Shown here piece by piece: positions 9,961 to 21,300 of a stretch of DNA of 64,000 nt. The DNA comes from Legionella lansingensis (GTDB lineage Bacteria > Pseudomonadota > Gammaproteobacteria > Legionellales > Legionellaceae). The position numbers were made by a program, and so were the translations under genes. Position 1 is the stretch's first letter. Each line of letters begins with the position of its first letter. The DNA lies in the NCBI RefSeq assembly GCF_900187355.1, contig NZ_LT906451.1, forward strand, positions 992,501 to 1,056,500, read 5' to 3'. Under the pieces are notes generated by a model that did no database searches, had not been told where the DNA came from, and saw only the letters and a list, made by a program, of their open reading frames with translations.

Positions 9961-10713
9961 ATGAAAACGATACAAGCTTATATTGATTCTAAGCAACAAG
10001 AATTTATGAATCATCCCTTTTTTGATACCCTTGCTCAACTAAATAGCATAGAGGAGATCAGTTATTTTGTTCCTGAATTAACATTCTGGGCAATGACTTT
10101 CCAAGATATCTTACGTCTGAATGAAGAAAGAGTCACTGATCCTTATCTCAAAAAAATTGCTCGTCACCACCGTCTAGAAGATGCTGGTCATGACAAGTGG
10201 TTTTTGCACGATAAGAAATACTTGGGTAATGTGTCCAGTAATAAATCATGTACAAAAGATGACGTAGCTTGGCTGTACAGTAAAGAATCTCAGATTACTC
10301 GTGATGCAGCTTATGCTATCGTGTCTGAGATTTATAAAATGGATAACGAAATATTGAATATCGCCTTATTGCTCACTTTGGAATCTTCTGGCCATGTCTT
10401 TTTTGAAAAGGTGGTCAAACAAGTGAAAAAAACGGGCGAAGATAAAAATCTCAAATATTTCTCAAGTTCACATCTCGAAGTAGAAATGGCACATGCCATC
10501 TTTGAAGAAGAGATGGAACGAAGGCTAGTAGAGTGGCCAGTACCTATCGATGTTCGTCGTAAGGCACTTAAGATGATCGATAGATGTTATGATGCTTTCA
10601 GCAGGATGTTTGATGGACTAATTCTTGCATGTAATAAACGACTGCAATTGGCTAAAGAAAAGGAAAAAAATGCAGCAAATGCATTGGAATATGCATCAGA
10701 TAAAGCACTGTGA
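9961..10713 (+). CDS. Heme-oxygenase-fold protein, possible di-metal oxidase
   Basis: 250-residue, all-helical soluble protein. Its pattern of Glu and His resembles the heme-oxygenase-like di-iron oxidase/CADD/PqqC-type superfamily: E73-D-A-G-H77, then ESSGH in the middle, and HLEVEMAH followed by an acidic EEEM. These would be metal ligands on successive helices. The assignment is by motif spacing only and the substrate is unknown. Its ribosome site (GGAGG, 8 nt from the ATG) lies in a palindrome. The next gene overlaps its 3' end by 44 bp, so the two products are probably made together. Co-direction with kmo 196 bp upstream suggests, but does not prove, a shared oxidative pathway. Confidence 0.6.
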   Translation: MKTIQAYIDSKQQEFMNHPFFDTLAQLNSIEEISYFVPELTFWAMTFQDILRLNEERVTDPYLKKIARHHRLEDAGHDKWFLHDKKYLGNVSSNKSCTKDDVAWLYSKESQITRDAAYAIVSEIYKMDNEILNIALLLTLESSGHVFFEKVVKQVKKTGEDKNLKYFSSSHLEVEMAHAIFEEEMERRLVEWPVPIDVRRKALKMIDRCYDAFSRMFDGLILACNKRLQLAKEKEKNAANALEYASDKAL

Positions 10714-12049
10714 GAAAGAAATTGGACAAGCGCTGCTCAAGGACGAGCCTACGCTTGTTTCATATGCCCATGATTTTGGTAAGTTAGTACAAGCTAATCC
10801 TATTGCTGTTTATGTTCCGCAATCACTAGAAAAACTGCAATTATTTCTGAATTATGCTCACCAAAATTCGCTTCCGTTAACGATAAGAGGGAATGGTTTA
10901 AGTCAAGGAGGTCAGTCGCTTCCTGTTGATGGTGGAGTTAGTTTACATTTAGGAAAATTCAATAGTGCCCATGAGTATTCGCAAAATTTAATCTGGGTAG
11001 ATAGTAATGCCAGTTGGGCAACGATGCTGCAAATTTCGCTGGAAAAATCTCAAATTCCTTATGTTCTACCATACAATTGTCATTTGTCGGTTGGCGGTGT
11101 TTTATCTGCAGGAGGAGTAGGTGCCTCATCGTTCAAGTTTGGCAGCGTCAGTGCTCACGTTGAAGCGCTAGAAGTGATGACGGTAGCAGGCGAATTGAAG
11201 GTTGTTGACTCTCAATCTGAGTTATTTAAAGCTTGTCTTTCTGGTCAAGGACGCTTCGCAGTCATAACAAAAGCTTGTATAAAATTGCGTTCTTGCTTAA
11301 AAAATGTGAGAACGATGTTTTTGCTCTACCTTGAGCAAGAACAATGGCTAGAAGATCTACAAAAAGTCCGCCAACACGCGGATTATATTGAAACCTTTTG
11401 TTCTCCAGCTATGCAAGGTGCCAAATTGGTTGCAGGGAAGCGTTTGCCCTTTGCTCAATGGTTGTATGTGTTGCATGTTTCAAAAGAGTATGACGGTACA
11501 CCTCCCCAATTGGATGATTTTGGTCAACATTTGCGTCCATGGAAAATACTTCATATACAAGATGAAGCCATTGAGTCCTATTTGTATCGCCATGATTCGC
11601 GTTTTGAAGCAATGAAATTGATTGGACAATGGGAGCTTGCTCATCCTTGGTATGAGTGCTTTGTTCCTGGTAGGATACTAAGAGCTCATCTTGATAATTT
11701 ATTGGAAAAACTACCCCTTCATTATGCTTTGATACTACAAATAGTACCGATGCCTGAACAATTACCCACCGGTTTTTTCATGCTACCTACAGATAAGGAG
11801 GTCTACGAGGTGATGATTTTAAATCCTGGGGTGCATCCGAAATTAGTCCCAAGTTGCTTGCAAACAATAGAGATGTTAGATGAGTTTTTTTTGCAAAATG
11901 GTGGCAAGCGTTATCTTTCAGGCTATCTTGGCAACAATTTGGATGAATCGTACTGGCAGAAGCACTTTGGTACTTATTTCGAGGATTGGATGAGGCTTAA
12001 GAAAAAATATGATCCTCATCATGTGTTTAGATCTCGTTTGCATTTATAA
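10670..12049 (+). CDS. VAO/PCMH-type FAD-binding oxidase (cytokinin-dehydrogenase-like)
   Basis: FAD-linked oxidase of 459 residues. The N-terminal PP-loop is RGNGLSQGGQS (R73-S78 region), followed by a glycine-rich SVGGVLSAGGVGASSFKFGS. The C-terminal YDPHHVFRSR resembles the cytokinin-dehydrogenase tail. In that family the PP-loop normally reads G-H-S and the His carries FAD covalently; here it is Leu77, so flavin should be held non-covalently. I chose the ATG at 10670 because AAGGA lies 6-7 nt upstream; the frame is open to 10625. It overlaps the preceding gene by 44 bp. No signal peptide is visible. The substrate is unknown. Confidence 0.75.
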   Translation: MQQMHWNMHQIKHCEKEIGQALLKDEPTLVSYAHDFGKLVQANPIAVYVPQSLEKLQLFLNYAHQNSLPLTIRGNGLSQGGQSLPVDGGVSLHLGKFNSAHEYSQNLIWVDSNASWATMLQISLEKSQIPYVLPYNCHLSVGGVLSAGGVGASSFKFGSVSAHVEALEVMTVAGELKVVDSQSELFKACLSGQGRFAVITKACIKLRSCLKNVRTMFLLYLEQEQWLEDLQKVRQHADYIETFCSPAMQGAKLVAGKRLPFAQWLYVLHVSKEYDGTPPQLDDFGQHLRPWKILHIQDEAIESYLYRHDSRFEAMKLIGQWELAHPWYECFVPGRILRAHLDNLLEKLPLHYALILQIVPMPEQLPTGFFMLPTDKEVYEVMILNPGVHPKLVPSCLQTIEMLDEFFLQNGGKRYLSGYLGNNLDESYWQKHFGTYFEDWMRLKKKYDPHHVFRSRLHL

Positions 12050-12306
12050 CAAATTTAAACTAATCAAAGAGATCTCACTAATTCTCACCATGAAAATTCA
12101 GTGCTGTCAGGGGCTTATCATTATTTTGCATAACCATCGCTACTTATTACTGTGAACTCAGCGATGAATTGTTGTCACTTTTATCAGGGAAATAATCCCT
12201 CTTGTAGTCTATATTTTTATATTAAGATCTTTCCGCAGGACGCATGCTATATTTAATTTAAGAATACTAAAAAATAGACTAGGGGATTAAATTTGAAGAG
12301 AGAAGT

Positions 12307-15300
12307 ATGGAAATTAAAAACTTAAATTATCATTTTGATAGTACCCTTGACTATAAGCTTTTCTTTCAAGATCAAGAAATTACCAAATTAAAGACTATTC
12401 CTACTGGTAAGCACCAACCAAACTTACCTGAGCACACACCCAATTTAGATAATTTTTTTGCCAATATTCACCAAGGTAGCAAAGCTGGTACATATGATAA
12501 AAATTTGTCTTCAAGCGTTCCCAATCTTGATAATGAAACCTTTAGTATTTCCGAGTATAAAGGAGTCGTTTCGCGGCCTTCATTTAGTGATACTGATTCA
12601 GTGGAGTCCTTCTCCCATAACAGATATTTACCAGTCAATGAGGATTTTTTTTATAACAATGAGAGTTCTTTTCATAGTTATTCTCCGGATGAAGCTGCAC
12701 GAAGCAGTGCTTACGTGACCAACAAATTGCATTTTTCTAGCGCATCCCAAGAGCCTGCAGATGATATTCAAGTTAAATTGATTTTAGAAGAAAATGCTTC
12801 TCCAACAGCATCTTTACCAATTACAGAAAATTTGACCCTAGAATCCCTTGCAGAATCCCTCGCAGCCTCGAATGAAGTTGAGGTGCAAACTTCCACAGAT
12901 ATGAGAGATGAAAACAATGATTTGCCGGTGATTGCGGGAGCGGCTGCAGGGTTGGTTAGTGAAGAAGGGGCAGCGCTTTTAACCACCGGCGGTCGTTTGA
13001 CGATCAGCGATGAGGATACGGGCGAAGCCGCATTCATTGCGCAAGAGAATGTTGCAGGGGCTTATGGTCGCTTTAGCATGAATGCCGAAGGTGAATGGTC
13101 TTATAGTGCCGATAACAGTCAAGAAGCCATACAACGCCTGCCAGCCAACGGCAGCTTAACGGAAACCTTCACCGTCAAATCGGTGGATGGTACACCACAA
13201 ACCATCACAGTCACCATCAAAGGCACCAATGATTTACCGGTGATTGCGGGAGCGACTGCAGGGTTGGTCAGTGAAGAAGGGGCAGCGCTTTTAACCACTG
13301 GTGGTCATTTGACGATCAGCGATGTGGATACGGGAGAAGCCGCATTCATTGCGCAAGAGAACGTTGCAGGGACTTATGGTCGCTTTAGCATGGATGCCGA
13401 AGGTGAATGGTCTTATAGTGCTGATAACAGTCAAGAAGCCATTCAACGCTTACCAGCCAATGGCAGCTTAACGGAAACCTTCACGGTTAAAACAATAGAC
13501 GGTACCAATCAAACCATCACGGTCACCATCAAAGGCACGAATGATTTACCGGTGATTGCGGGAGCAGCTGCAGGGTTGGTCAGTGAAGAAGGGGCAGCGC
13601 TTTTAACCACCGGCGGTCGGTTAACGATCAGCGATGTGGATACGGGCGAAGCCGCATTCATTGCACAAGAGAATGTTGCAGGGACTTATGGTCGCTTTAG
13701 CATGGATGCCGAAGGTGAATGGTCTTATAGTGCTGATAACAGTCAAGAAGCCATTCAACGCTTGCCAGCCAATGGCAGCTTAACGGAAACCTTCACGGTT
13801 AAAACAATAGACGGTACCAATCAAACCATCACGGTCACCATCAAAGGCACCAATGATTTACCAGTAATTGCGGGAGCGACTGCAGGGCTGGTCAGTGAAG
13901 AAGGGGCAGCCTTGCTAACCACCGGGGGTCGGTTAACGATCAGCGATGTGGATACGGGCGAAGCCGCATTCATTGCACAAGAGAATGTTGCAGGGACTTA
14001 TGGTCGCTTCAGCGTTGATGCTGAGGGCGAATGGTCTTATAGCGCCGATAATAGCCAAGCCGCTATTCAACGCCTGCCAGCCAATGGCAGCTTAACGGAA
14101 ACCTTCACGGTTAAAACAATAGACGGTACCAATCAAACCATCACGGTCACCATCAAAGGCACCAATGATTTACCAGTAATTGCGGGAGCGACTGCAGGGC
14201 TGGTCAGTGAAGAAGGGGCAGCGCTTTTAACCACCGGGGGTCGGTTAACGATCAGCGATGTGGATACGGGCGAAGCCGCATTCATTGCACAAGAGAATGT
14301 TGCAGGGACTTATGGTCGCTTCAGCGTTGATGCTGAGGGCGAATGGTCTTATAGCGCCGATAATAGCCAAGCCGCTATTCAACGCCTGCCAGCCAATGGC
14401 AGCTTAACGGAAACCTTCACGGTTAAAACAATAGACGGTACCAATCAAACCATCACGGTCACCATCAAAGGCACCAATGATTTACCAGTAATTGCGGGAG
14501 CGACTGCAGGGCTGGTCAGTGAAGAAGGGGCAGCGCTTTTAACCACCGGGGGTCGGTTAACGATCAGCGATGTGGATACGGGAGAAGCCGCATTCATTGC
14601 ACAAGAGAATGTTGCAGGGACTTATGGTCGCTTCAGCATGGATGCCGAAGGTGAATGGTCTTATAGTGCCGATAACAGTCAAGCCGCCATACAACGCTTG
14701 CCAGCCAATGGCAGCTTAACGGAAACCTTCACGGTTAAAACAATAGACGGTACCAATCAAACCATCACGGTCACCATCAAAGGCACGAATGATTTACCGG
14801 TGATTGCGGGTGCCACGGCAGGGCTGGTCAGTGAAGAAGGGGCAGCGCTTTTAACCACCGGCGGTCGTTTGACGATCAGCGATGTGGATACGGGCGAAGC
14901 CGCATTCATTGCACAAGAGAATGTTGCAGGGACTTATGGTCGCTTCAGCGTTGATGCCGAGGGCGAATGGTCTTATAGCGCCGATAATAGCCAAGCCGCT
15001 ATTCAACGCCTGCCAGCCAATGGCAGCTTAACGGAAACCTTCACGGTTAAAACAATAGACGGTACCAATCAAACCATCACGGTCACCATCAAAGGCACGA
15101 ATGATTTACCGGTGATTGCGGGTGCCACGGCAGGGCTGGTCAGCGAAGAAGGGGCAGCCCTTTTAACCACCGGCGGTCGTTTGACGATCAGCGATGTGGA
15201 TACGGGCGAAGCCGCGTTCATTGCACAAGAGAACGTTGCAGGGACTTATGGTCGCTTTAGCATGGATGCCGAGGGCGAATGGTCTTATAGCGCCGATAAT

Positions 15301-18300
15301 AGCCAAGCCGCCATTCAACGCCTGCCAGCCAATGGCAGCTTAACGGAAACCTTCACGGTTAAAACAATAGACGGTACCAATCAAACCATCACGGTCACCA
15401 TCAAAGGCACCAATGATTTACCGGTGATTGCGGGAGCGACTGCAGGGCTGGTCAGCGAAGAAGGGGCAGCCCTTTTAACCACCGGGGGTCGTTTGACGAT
15501 CAGCGATGTGGATACGGGCGAAGCCGCGTTCATTGCACAAGAGAACGTTGCAGGGACTTATGGTCGCTTTAGCATGGATGCCGAAGGTGAATGGTCTTAT
15601 AGTGCTGATAACAGTCAAGAAGCCATACAACGCTTGCCAGCCAATGGCAGCTTAACGGAAATCTTCACGGTTAAAACAATAGACGGTACCAATCAAACCA
15701 TCACGGTCACCATCAAAGGCACCAATGATTTACCAGTAATTGCGGGAGCGACTGCAGGGCTGGTCAGTGAAGAAGGGGCAGCGCTTTTAACCACCGGCGG
15801 TCGTTTGACGATCAGCGATGTGGATACGGGCGAAGCCGCGTTCATTGCACAAGAGAACGTTGCAGGGACTTATGGTCGCTTTAGCATGGATGCCGAAGGT
15901 GAATGGTCTTATAGTGCTGATAACAGTCAAGAAGCCATACAACGCTTGCCAGCCAATGGCAGCTTAACGGAAATCTTCACGGTTAAAACAATAGACGGTA
16001 CCAATCAAACCATCACGGTCACCATCAAAGGCACGAATGATTTACCGGTGATTGCGGGTGCCACGGCAGGGCTGGTCAGTGAAGAAGGGGCAGCGCTTTT
16101 AACCACCGGCGGTCGTTTGACGATCAGCGATGAGGATACGGGCGAAGCCGCATTCATTGCACAAGAGAATGTTGCAGGGACTTATGGTCGCTTCAGCGTT
16201 GATGCCGAGGGCGAATGGTCTTATAGCGCCGATAATAGCCAAGCCGCTATTCAACGCCTGCCAGCCAATGGCAGCTTAACGGAAACCTTCACGGTTAAAA
16301 CAATAGACGGTACCAATCAAACCATCACGGTCACCATCAAAGGCACGAATGATTTACCGGTGATTGCGGGAGCAGCTGCAGGGTTGGTCAGTGAAGAAGG
16401 GGCAGCGCTTTTAACCACCGGGGGTCGGTTAACGATCAGCGATGTGGATACGGGCGAAGCCGCGTTCATTGCACAAGAGAACGTTGCAGGGACTTATGGT
16501 CGCTTTAGCATGGATGCCGAAGGTGAATGGTCTTATAGTGCTGATAACAGTCAAGAAGCCATACAACGCTTGCCAGCCAATGGCAGCTTAACGGAAATCT
16601 TCACGGTTAAAACAATAGACGGTACCAATCAAACCATCACGGTCACCATCAAAGGCACCAATGATTTACCAGTAATTGCGGGAGCGACTGCAGGGCTGGT
16701 CAGTGAAGAAGGGGCAGCCTTGCTAACCACCGGGGGTCGTTTGACGATCAGCGATGTGGATACGGGCGAAGCCGCATTCATTGCACAAGAGAATGTTGCA
16801 GGGACTTATGGTCGCTTCAGCGTTGATGCTGAGGGCGAATGGTCTTATAGCGCCGATAATAGCCAAGCCGCTATTCAACGCTTGCCAGCCAATGGCAGCT
16901 TAACGGAAATCTTCACCGTCAAATCCGTTGATGGCACCAATCAAACCATCACGGTCACCATCAAAGGCACCAATGATTTACCGGTGATTGCGGGAGCGAC
17001 TGCAGGGCTGGTCAGTGAAGAAGGGGCAGCGCTTTTAACCACTGGGGGTCGTTTGACGATCAGCGATGTGGATACGGGAGAAGCCGCATTCATTGCGCAA
17101 GAGAACGTTGCAGGGACTTATGGTCGCTTCAGCATGGATGCCGAAGGTGAATGGTCTTATAGTGCCGATAACAGTCAAGCCGCCATTCAAAGCCTGCCAG
17201 CCAATGGCAGCTTAACGGAAATCTTCACGGTTAAAACAATAGACGGTACCAATCAAACCATCACGGTCACCATCAAAGGCACCAATGATTTACCAGTAAT
17301 TGCGGGAGCGACTGCAGGGCTGGTCAGTGAAGAAGGGGCAGCGCTTTTAACCACCGGCGGTCGTTTGACGATCAGCGATGTGGATACGGGCGAAGCCGCA
17401 TTCATTGCACAAGAGAATGTTGCAGGGACTTATGGTCGCTTCAGCGTTGATGCCGAGGGCGAATGGTCTTATAGCGCCGATAATAGCCAAGCCGCCATTC
17501 AACGCCTGCCAGCCAATGGCAGCTTAACGGAAACCTTCACGGTTAAAACAATAGACGGTACCAATCAAACCATCACGGTCACCATCAAAGGCACCAATGA
17601 TTTACCGGTGATTGCGGGTGCCACGGCAGGGCTGGTCAGTGAAGAAGGGGCAGCGCTTTTAACCACCGGGGGTCGTTTGACGATCAGCGATGTGGATACG
17701 GGCGAAGCCGCGTTCATTGCACAAGAGAATGTTGCAGGGACTTATGGTCGCTTTAGCATGGATGCCGAAGGTGAATGGTCTTATAGTGCTGATAACAGTC
17801 AAGAAGCCATACAACGCTTGCCAGCCAATGGCAGCTTAACGGAAACCTTCACCGTCAAATCCGTTGATGGCACCAATCAAACCATCACGGTCACCATCAA
17901 AGGCACCAATGATTTACCGGTGATTGCGGGAGCGACTGCAGGGCTGGTCAGCGAAGAAGGGGCAGCCCTTTTAACCACCGGGGGTCGTTTGACGATCAGC
18001 GATGTGGATACGGGCGAAGCCGCGTTCATTGCACAAGAGAACGTTGCAGGGACTTATGGTCGCTTTAGCATGGATGCCGAAGGTGAATGGTCTTATAGTG
18101 CTGATAACAGTCAAGAAGCCATACAACGCTTGCCAGCCAATGGCAGCTTAACGGAAACCTTCACCGTCAAATCCGTTGATGGCACCAATCAAACCATCAC
18201 GGTCACCATCAAAGGCACCAATGATTTACCGGTGATTGCGGGTGCCACGGCAGGGCTGGTCAGTGAAGAAGGGGCAGCGCTTTTAACCACTGGGGGTCGT

Positions 18301-21300
18301 TTGACGATCAGCGATGTGGATACGGGAGAAGCCGCATTCATTGCGCAAGAGAACGTTGCAGGGACTTATGGTCGCTTTAGCATGGATGCCGAAGGTGAAT
18401 GGTCTTATAGTGCTGATAACAGTCAAGAAGCCATACAACGCTTGCCAGCCAATGGCAGCTTAACGGAAACCTTCACCGTCAAATCCGTTGATGGCACCAA
18501 TCAAACCATCACGGTCACCATCAAAGGCACCAATGATTTACCGGTGATTGCAGGTGCAGCTGCAGGGTTGGTCAGTGAAGAAGGGGCAGCCCTTTTAACC
18601 ACCGGGGGTCGTTTGACGATCAGCGATGTGGATACGGGCGAAGCCGCGTTCATTGCACAAGAGAACGTTGCAGGGACTTATGGTCGCTTTAGCATGGATG
18701 CCGAAGGTGAATGGTCTTATAGTGCTGATAACAGTCAAGAAGCCATACAACGCTTGCCAGCCAATGGCAGCTTAACGGAAACCTTCACGGTTAAAACAGT
18801 GGACGGTACCAATCAAAACGTTGTTATCACCATCAAAGGCACAAATGATTTGCCGATTGCTACTGCAGATGTAGTAAGCTTAAATGCCGCTCAATCAGTA
18901 TCTGGAAATTTGTTTAGTAATGATAGGGATGTAGATATCGGTGATCAATTAAATCTTGCCTGGATAAATAATTCAAACAATAGCACAAGCATAGGAGCTT
19001 GGGGCCAATTAACATGGGAACCTGATGGTAGTTTTACTTATACTGTTAATCCTGATGCTACTGCTTATCTGGGTGCCGGGAAATCTGTAAGTGAGACCTT
19101 TGAGTATGCTGTTTCTGATCAATACGGTGGATTGACCACCTCGACGCTAACAATTAGTAATATAGTTGGTGTTAATGATAACCCGGTAGCAACTGCGAGC
19201 GTCTTACGCTTAGGTGAGGGACAAAATATTTTAGGTCAATTATATGCTACCGATGCAGATAGCAACCACGGCATGGATAGTCTTTCTTTTAACGTGGTCA
19301 CGGGCACAGCACATGGTCAACTCATTTTAAATACAGATGGTTCATTTAGCTACACAGCAAATCCAGGGTATTATGGAACAGATAGTTTCACATATAAGGT
19401 CATTGATCCTTTAGGTGGAACAAGTAACACAGCAACTGTTGCTATAAACATTCATGAACGTAGGTTTGAATTTACACCTGCAAATGAAGCACTTGTAAAT
19501 ACCACGACCAATAGTAATCAAAGTGATCCCGTAGTAACAGCTTTGTCTGGCGGAGGTTATGTTGTTGCTTGGGAAGGAAGAGGAGCTAGTGATACCACTG
19601 GAGTATATGGTCAAATTTATAATGACGCTGGATCAAAAATTGGAAGCGAATTTCGTATTAATAGCTCAACTTCTGGTAACCAACAAAATGTAAGTGTTGC
19701 TACAACCTCTTCAGGATTTATTGCAACCTGGGATTCAGCATCAGGTGCTTTGGATAGCAGTGGTACAGGTGTTTATGCTCGTGTTTTTAATAGCAATGGT
19801 GTAGGTGGTAGTGAATTTAGAATTAATCAATCAACCTCAGGCAATCAACAGAATAGTCAGGTGATTGTGTTAGATGATGGAAAGATTGCTGTTGTTTGGG
19901 AATCTGTTGAATCCGGTGCTCCGAATATTTATGCACGCTTCTTTAATAGTTCAGGAACAGCATTAACGAATGAAATTCGAATTAATACCAATTTATCTAA
20001 TAATCAACAACGCCCAAGTATTTCCCAGGTGGGGGATAAAGTTGTTATTACTTGGGAAGATAATGCAAATTCAAGCAATGGTTATGATATCAAAGCACAA
20101 TTAATTTCTATCGACTCATCCAGTCTTGGAGGTTTTATAGGTAGTAATTTCATAGTTAATACAATTGTGGGTAGCAACCAGAATAATCCAGAAGTTACTG
20201 TTCTTGAAAATGGCAATTTTGTTGTCACGTATGAATCAACAGTGGGCTCTAGTAAAGAAATTTATCTCAAACAGTTTGACGCAGATGGGGTTGCAGTAGG
20301 TGTTGAAACAAGAATAAACACAACAACAACTGGAAATCAGGATAATGTAGCCGTTACTGCTCTTAGATCAGGAGGATACATGGTTGTTTGGAGTTCAGTA
20401 GAAAGTGGCTCAGATAAATATGGGGTTTTTGCACAAGAATTTAATGCGGATGGCAGCAAAGCTGGCGATGAGTTTAGAATAAATGTTCATAATGCAAATG
20501 ATCAGAATCTCCCAACGCTAACAGAGCTTACGGATGGCAGCATTGTTATAGCCTGGCAATCCCAGAATCAAGCAGCTGGATGGGATATTTACCATAGTCT
20601 TCTTAAGGATATGGCCCAAGGAGGAATGTTTATGGAAGGTAGCTCTAGCAATGACACGCTAAGAGGTACCGAGTCTAGTGATATTATTAGTGGTGGTGCA
20701 GGTGATGACATTCTAATTGGTGGTGGGGCCGCAGATTATCTCTCAGGAGGAACCGGAATGGATACGGCTGATTATTCCTATTCTTTAGCTGGGGTAAAAG
20801 TCAATCTATCTTCTGGATCAAACACTGGAGGAGATGCTACAGGCGATATCTTAAGTGGCATTGAAAATATTCGAGGCTCTAAATATGCTGATATCCTTGA
20901 AGGTAACAGTGGGTATAATACCCTTTGGGGCGGTGAAGGTAACGATCAATTGATTGGTGGTGCCGGAGACGATGTTCTCCTCGGAGGCTCGGGAAGTAAT
21001 ATCCTTAGTGGTGGCACAGGCGTTGACACAGCTTCCTACGAGGACTCTGCTAGTGGGGTGACAGTAAATTTAACAACGGGCACTTCCAGTATGGGCGATA
21101 GCTTGCAAGATGTTGAAAATATCAAAGGCTCTTCTTTTGGAGATACATTAATAGGTGACAGAAGTGATAACATTTTAGAAGGTGGAGCTGGCGAGGATTC
21201 TTTGCTCGGAGGAGAAGGCAGTGACACAGCTTCCTATACGGGTTCAACCATGGGGGTTTCAGTTAATCTAAGTACGGGTATAGGAAGTGGCGGAGAAGCC

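Noticed and set aside
12919-18846. Regular array that might be taken for a CRISPR or satellite
   Set aside because: Units are 312 bp, fully coding in one frame, without unique spacers; they are VCBS protein domains.
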